DNA from: Planctomycetaceae bacterium
GTDB taxonomy: Bacteria > Planctomycetota > Planctomycetia > Planctomycetales > Planctomycetaceae
Assembly (NCBI GenBank): GCA_013813775.1
Contig: JACCRE010000211.1
Span: forward strand, 1 to 61,818
DNA: 61,818 nt
Direction of reading: 5' to 3'
This document shows, piece after piece, positions 58,646 through 61,818 of this stretch. Under the pieces are notes generated by a model, which was not told the DNA's origin, made no database searches, and saw only the letters and a list, made by a program, of their open reading frames with translations. Numbering within the stretch: the stretch's first letter is position 1; every line of letters starts with the position of its first letter. The position numbers were made by a program, and so were the translations under genes.

Positions 58646-59343
58646 ATGAGTCTGGAATCGGACGCGGTTGTTGTCGCCACGCACGCTGAGCGAGTACTGC
58701 CACTGCCTCACTTGGAGAGGAGTATCGTTACCAGAGTCTGCCGCTTTGCGTCATCGATGCGGTGTTCTCGATTGGAGTCCGATACGCGGGAACCCGGAAC
58801 GTGGTTGCTCGGTTCTGCGAGTTCACGAGGCAGTGCCGCATCCGACCTTCGACGGCACTGCCGCCCATCTCCGAGCAGGAGTCCATAAGCGCCTTCTGCG
58901 AGCGCCCTGAGCAGACTGACCCGGAGCAGATGGCGGCCAAGGCGTACGGTAGCCGGCAGCGGACCTCGACCAAGAACGGGATTCTCAAGGCCGACGCGGT
59001 CGGCCGGTTCGCCCACTGTCTACACGCCCACGGTGTCGATTTCTTTCAGGATGTGCCCCGCGTTGCGGATAGCGCGCAATTTGAAGCCGACATCCGGGCC
59101 ATCCCGGGCCAGGGCAGCGGTATCTCGCTACAGTACTTCTGGATGCTGGCGGGCTCTGACGACTTCATCAAACCCGACAGGATGGTGTTGCGGTTCCCGC
59201 AATCTGCATTGTCGCGCTCCGTAGCCGTCCGGGAGGCCGGTTCGTTGATGCGGGCCGCGTGCAGGCAACTCGCGGGCAAGTACCCGCAACTTACGCCGCG
59301 GATCCTGGACCACGAGGCTTGGAAGTACCAGAGAGAAGCATAG
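58646..59343 (+). pseudogene. Conserved hypothetical protein with HhH-GPD-like segment, frameshifted near its 5' end
   Basis: From ATG 58646 one frame reads SLESDAVVVATHAERVLPLP. Near 58715 the protein-like reading moves to the next frame, giving LGEEYRYQSLPLCVIDAVFS and IGVRYAGTRNVVARFCEF, which runs to the stop at 59343. One extra G in ttggag (about 58713-58718) would join the two. The body ends with a segment like a helix-hairpin-helix base (FEADIRAIPGQGSGISLQYF, WMLAGSDDFIKPDRMVLRF). The GTG at 58762 as a start would remove the conserved beginning. It may be a real mutation or a sequencing error. Confidence 0.6.
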
Positions 59344-59585
59344 GCCGGGCCGAACAACGCGCTGCAGCAGACCGGGCCGCCCCACCTGGCACAACGCCGA
59401 GTGCCATGCTCTCCCGCCGCCGCGACCGAGCGTCGGGGTCGCGCGGCGGCGTCATTCCGTGCGGTTGCTGCCCATAGCGACCGCATGAGAGCATTGCACC
59501 CAGCGAGGTGTCGGCGAGCCCCGGATTGGCCCGCGGTCGGAACGGCGGTAGGATGGATAAACACCGACCGCACGTGGAGTCGTCG
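59344..59585. other. Spacer, possibly containing an interspersed repeat
   Basis: The segment gaacaacgcgctgcagcaga at about 59350-59369, just after the preceding stop, has the look of a gene-distal interspersed repeat, but no second copy is in the window. A cgccgccgcgaccg / cggtcgcgcggcg-like imperfect hairpin lies near 59415-59450. No gene is seen. Confidence 0.3.
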
Positions 59586-59819
59586 ATGACCGCCGACAAC
59601 TTTGAACACACCCTTCAGGCGTTCCAGGAGCGCTCGCCGTTCCGGCCGTTCACGGTCGTCCTCCTGAGCGGTCGGCAATTCGAAGTGGACCACCCCCGAG
59701 CGCTGGTGCATCGAGAGGGGGTTGCGATCTTCGTCAGCCCGGGCGGCGTGCCGGTGATCTTCGATCATGAGGGGGTCGAGGGGTTCGTCGGCGACCTGGC
59801 GGAGCGACCCCCGGAGTGA
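59586..59819 (+). CDS. Small hypothetical protein
   Basis: A 77-residue soluble protein beginning TADNFEHTLQAFQERSPFRP, then FTVVLLSGRQFEVDHPRALV and a C-terminal beta/acidic part. The composition is protein-like and the pattern (a short helix, then strands holding a DHPRALV turn) suggests a small beta-fold. ATG 59586 is preferred over an upstream in-frame extension. No function is recognised. It is convergent with the next small gene. Confidence 0.65.
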   Translation: MTADNFEHTLQAFQERSPFRPFTVVLLSGRQFEVDHPRALVHREGVAIFVSPGGVPVIFDHEGVEGFVGDLAERPPE

Positions 59820-59912
59820 GTCGCATCGCTTCGTGATTCACATCGAGTTTGCGAATCGCGAACTTCCGGGCAGCCTGGAATGGCACACGCGCATCGGATC
59901 TGCCGAGAGCCT

Positions 59913-60122
59913 TCAATTCCGTTCGCGTCGAGCAACTTCAAGAACGCGTTCAAGTCGCGGACAAGGATCGGTGTAGCCATAGAGGGTCCGTCGGATCAGT
60001 TCCATGGCCCGAAGCCGTTCCTCGGGCGACTTGCTCAGCCAGTACTCCCGGTCGTCATCGGCCTGCGACAAAGGCACGACCGAGAAAGCCGTCTTGTCCA
60101 CTTCAAAATCGTCGCGTGCCAT
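59913..60122 (-). CDS. Small hypothetical protein, possible partner of a lost downstream gene
   Basis: A 69-residue helical protein (DREYWLSKSPEERLRAMELI, then RRTLYGYTDPCPRLERVLEV). Short proteins of this type often precede a nucleotidyltransferase gene in toxin-antitoxin-like pairs. Here only a short overlapping frame (ATG 59980, NAFLKLLDANGIE) resembles the start of such a partner, and it degenerates at once. The function is unknown and the partner idea is tentative. Confidence 0.6.
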   Translation of the reverse strand: MARDDFEVDKTAFSVVPLSQADDDREYWLSKSPEERLRAMELIRRTLYGYTDPCPRLERVLEVARRERN

Positions 60123-60158
60123 ACATCCTTCCGCAGGATCGCGTTATTGCAGAGCAGG

Positions 60159-60860
60159 TCAAACCGCCAGCACTGCCAGCACGTCGAAGAGGGCGTGTGC
60201 GTACATCACCGGCGCCAGCCGCTTCGTCCACAGGAACAGGCCGGCGAACAGCAGCCCGAACGCGAAGTAGACCGGGAAGAGAATCACGCCCGCGATGCCG
60301 TGCAGGAGCGTGAAGGAGACCGACGCCAGCGCGACGGCCTGCCAGGTGCGGAAGCCGCGCCCCTGAAGCGCCCGGATCGCGAAGCCGCGGTAGACGAACT
60401 CCTCGCAGAATCCCGCCGTGAGCGAGATGCCGATCCATGCGATCTTCTGGCCGAGCGTGACCGGGTACAAGATCGCCCACGGCTCAAGCGGTGATTCGGG
60501 CGGCGGCCACGTTTGTCGTAGCAGAACCAGCCCGACGCCGACCGCGATCACCACGACGAAATAGGCGAGCATGCCGGGCACTCGCATCCGAAAACCGATC
60601 TGCCGCAGCTCTTGTCGGTTCCGCCGCATCGTCCAGACGACGGCGAAGACCGACATCCAATGCAGCACGGCCACGGACACGAAGAAGGCCGGCCACCAGC
60701 TTTGGTCGCCGTCGCGGAACAGCCCCATCGACCAGGGTGTGAAGCTGTTGAGCAGGTACAGCGCGGGAAAGCCCGCCACGATCAGCCAGACCTGCCGCCG
60801 CGAGAGAGCGGGCGGCGGCAAAGCGATCGGTTCGGTGCGGCTCCGCCAGTCTTCGTTCAT
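60159..60860 (-). CDS. CPBP family intramembrane metalloprotease
   Basis: A 233-residue membrane protein (Abi/CAAX-protease family). Motif 1, EEFVYRG, lies in SLTAGFCEEFVYRGFAIRAL; motif 2 is FTLLHG and motif 3 is HALFDVL near the C-terminus, together giving the metal site. Six or more hydrophobic helices are visible (VWLIVAGFPALYLLN, MLAYFVVVIAVGVGLVLL). ATG 60860 is chosen; the upstream extension is not membrane-like. Roles in the family range from prenyl-protein processing to bacteriocin immunity. Confidence 0.9.
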   Translation of the reverse strand: MNEDWRSRTEPIALPPPALSRRQVWLIVAGFPALYLLNSFTPWSMGLFRDGDQSWWPAFFVSVAVLHWMSVFAVVWTMRRNRQELRQIGFRMRVPGMLAYFVVVIAVGVGLVLLRQTWPPPESPLEPWAILYPVTLGQKIAWIGISLTAGFCEEFVYRGFAIRALQGRGFRTWQAVALASVSFTLLHGIAGVILFPVYFAFGLLFAGLFLWTKRLAPVMYAHALFDVLAVLAV

Positions 60861-61345
60861 AAGAAATCCAGTGACCGTCAAGTCGAACCGATCAAGCTTC
60901 CACCTGACATCAAACGTCTTTTGACTCGCTGCGATGGGCCCGTGAATCACGCGAAGCATGACTCGAATCAGACCGGATGGAAATTAGAGTACCGTCAGGG
61001 ACTCCCTTCCGCGACTCTTTGATTCGTCTTCATTCGAGTCATTGGCTGGCTTGAAGCTCTTATTCATGGTCCTAAACCACCGGCTCTGCCGGTGAGAATT
61101 GAAAAGGCTCTGCCGTATCCGGCGTGAATCAGTCAGGGCACATGGCTCCGTTCTGGCGAAAGGATTCTGGTAGAGTGGCCGCTGCGTGAGAAACGCCAAA
61201 GTCGGATGAAGCGATGATTCCTCGTGACAGCCGGGAACACGAGAGACGCTCGCGTGTCCAAGAATAAAGCTTGTTCGACGAATTGATGTAGCGGTTGACC
61301 CGACGGCCCCTTTTAGGGGCCTTCCTCATACCACCGGCTCTGCCG
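60861..61345. other. Intergenic region with two ccaccggctctgccggtgg palindromes
   Basis: No gene is seen in about 485 bases. A palindrome at 61077-61094 and a second at 61331-61350 belong to the same family as the pair at 12391-12468. A short hairpin ggcccctttta-ggggcc lies at 61305-61320. The second palindrome abuts, or overlaps, the start of the partial gene that follows. Confidence 0.6.
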
Positions 61346-61818
61346 GTGGTGCTGATTCGCTCGGCTTGGCTGTACCAAGGCGTCCGGTATTGGTCGCTGA
61401 CTCCGACGGGAGCGGCCCACTGCGGACTTGATCCCGAACGCGCAGGCAGGCTTTCCGAATCTGCCAAGCTGCGAGCGTTTGCGCTGCTCCAGTTCTGCTG
61501 CCTCGGCGAGGAACCCCGACGACGATTGAATACAGCGGAACTGATCGGCACGTTCCCGGATCTGCCGTCGAGCGGCCTCCCCGGCGGCTACTACTTCGAT
61601 CCCGCAGGCGGCGGACGGATGGGGCTGGCCCGACTGGACGCCCATCGGCAAGGCCGCTGGGACCGCAGTCTGCAATCCCTCCGCGAAGACATCGACCGCC
61701 ACTGGCGACAGCCGGGTTTCCGACGGCTGATTCAAGCCGCTCGCTTCGAAATCACGCTGCTCACGATCTTTCCGGAAAAGGCGTCCCGACTCGCCGCGGC
61801 GCTCGCGGAGCATCGGGA
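61346..61818 (+). CDS. Hypothetical protein, partial (runs off the right edge)
   Basis: A frame open from a stop at 61289 to the end of the window. The protein-like part begins at LIRSAWLYQGVRYWSLTPTG and continues with ESAKLRAFALLQFCCLGEEP, GYYFDPAGGGRMGLARLDAH, RWDRSLQSLREDIDRHWRQP and RFEITLLTIFPEKASRLAAA. The start is uncertain: GTG 61346 or 61349 lies within a palindromic repeat and TTG 61295 lies upstream of it. The aromatic 'RYWSLTPTG' turn suggests a winged-helix protein, perhaps a mobile-element replication or regulatory protein. I do not recognise the family. Confidence 0.65.
   Translation, partial: MVLIRSAWLYQGVRYWSLTPTGAAHCGLDPERAGRLSESAKLRAFALLQFCCLGEEPRRRLNTAELIGTFPDLPSSGLPGGYYFDPAGGGRMGLARLDAHRQGRWDRSLQSLREDIDRHWRQPGFRRLIQAARFEITLLTIFPEKASRLAAALAEHR

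Overview
The window is high-GC bacterial DNA and almost certainly comes from a planctomycete. The lineage-typical genes are a PSD1/DUF1549/DUF1553 c-type cytochrome protein, a DUF1080 protein, a sialidase, and a very large secreted protein that carries the planctomycete LEPR-like N-terminal motif plus beta-helix, Calx-beta, FG-GAP and metalloprotease-like modules. There are also two csrA copies and many palindromic interspersed repeats, several of which sit in frame inside housekeeping genes. No rRNA, tRNA, CRISPR array or intact transposase was seen.

Layout. Positions 1-8343 hold the 3' part of ileS with three in-frame repeat insertions, a usp remnant and two usp genes, then gatC-gatA-gatB on the minus strand. 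Positions 8866-15740 hold csrA and a C-terminal processing protease, a WYL regulator, small membrane proteins (one frameshifted), a DUF1801 protein, an esterase and rpsT. Positions 15999-28475 hold a zinc-ribbon polytopic membrane protein with a 9-bp minisatellite, the PSD1 protein, an esterase/GH5/aldo-keto reductase run divergent from a sialidase, and an Ldh-family oxidoreductase. Positions 28577-39861 hold a second csrA, a DAHP synthase gene with an apparent aromatic leader-peptide attenuator, several hypothetical genes, a diguanylate cyclase, an orphan GspF-like protein, fabI, a sedoheptulokinase-like kinase and a heptosyltransferase-like GT9. Positions 40118-58405 hold uvrA with three insertions, a CBM9-like protein, an apparently inactive DegP-like PDZ protein, a GT2, the giant protein, a rhomboid and an M16 peptidase. 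Positions 58406-61818 look accessory: small orphan genes, a frameshifted gene, a CPBP protease and a partial gene at the right edge.

The strongest candidate for an undescribed system is the leader of the DAHP synthase gene (30265-30467, minus strand). A 49-codon leader ORF rich in Phe, Trp and Tyr lies over three mutually exclusive helices that end in an intrinsic terminator just before the aroF ribosome binding site, which is the arrangement of a trp-type attenuator. The second main theme is repeat biology: at least four families of palindromic or tandem elements occur both between genes and inside ileS, uvrA and probably fabI without breaking the reading frame. A third theme is small frameshifts and decay in usp, a small membrane gene and a conserved hypothetical gene, which may be real or may be sequencing errors.
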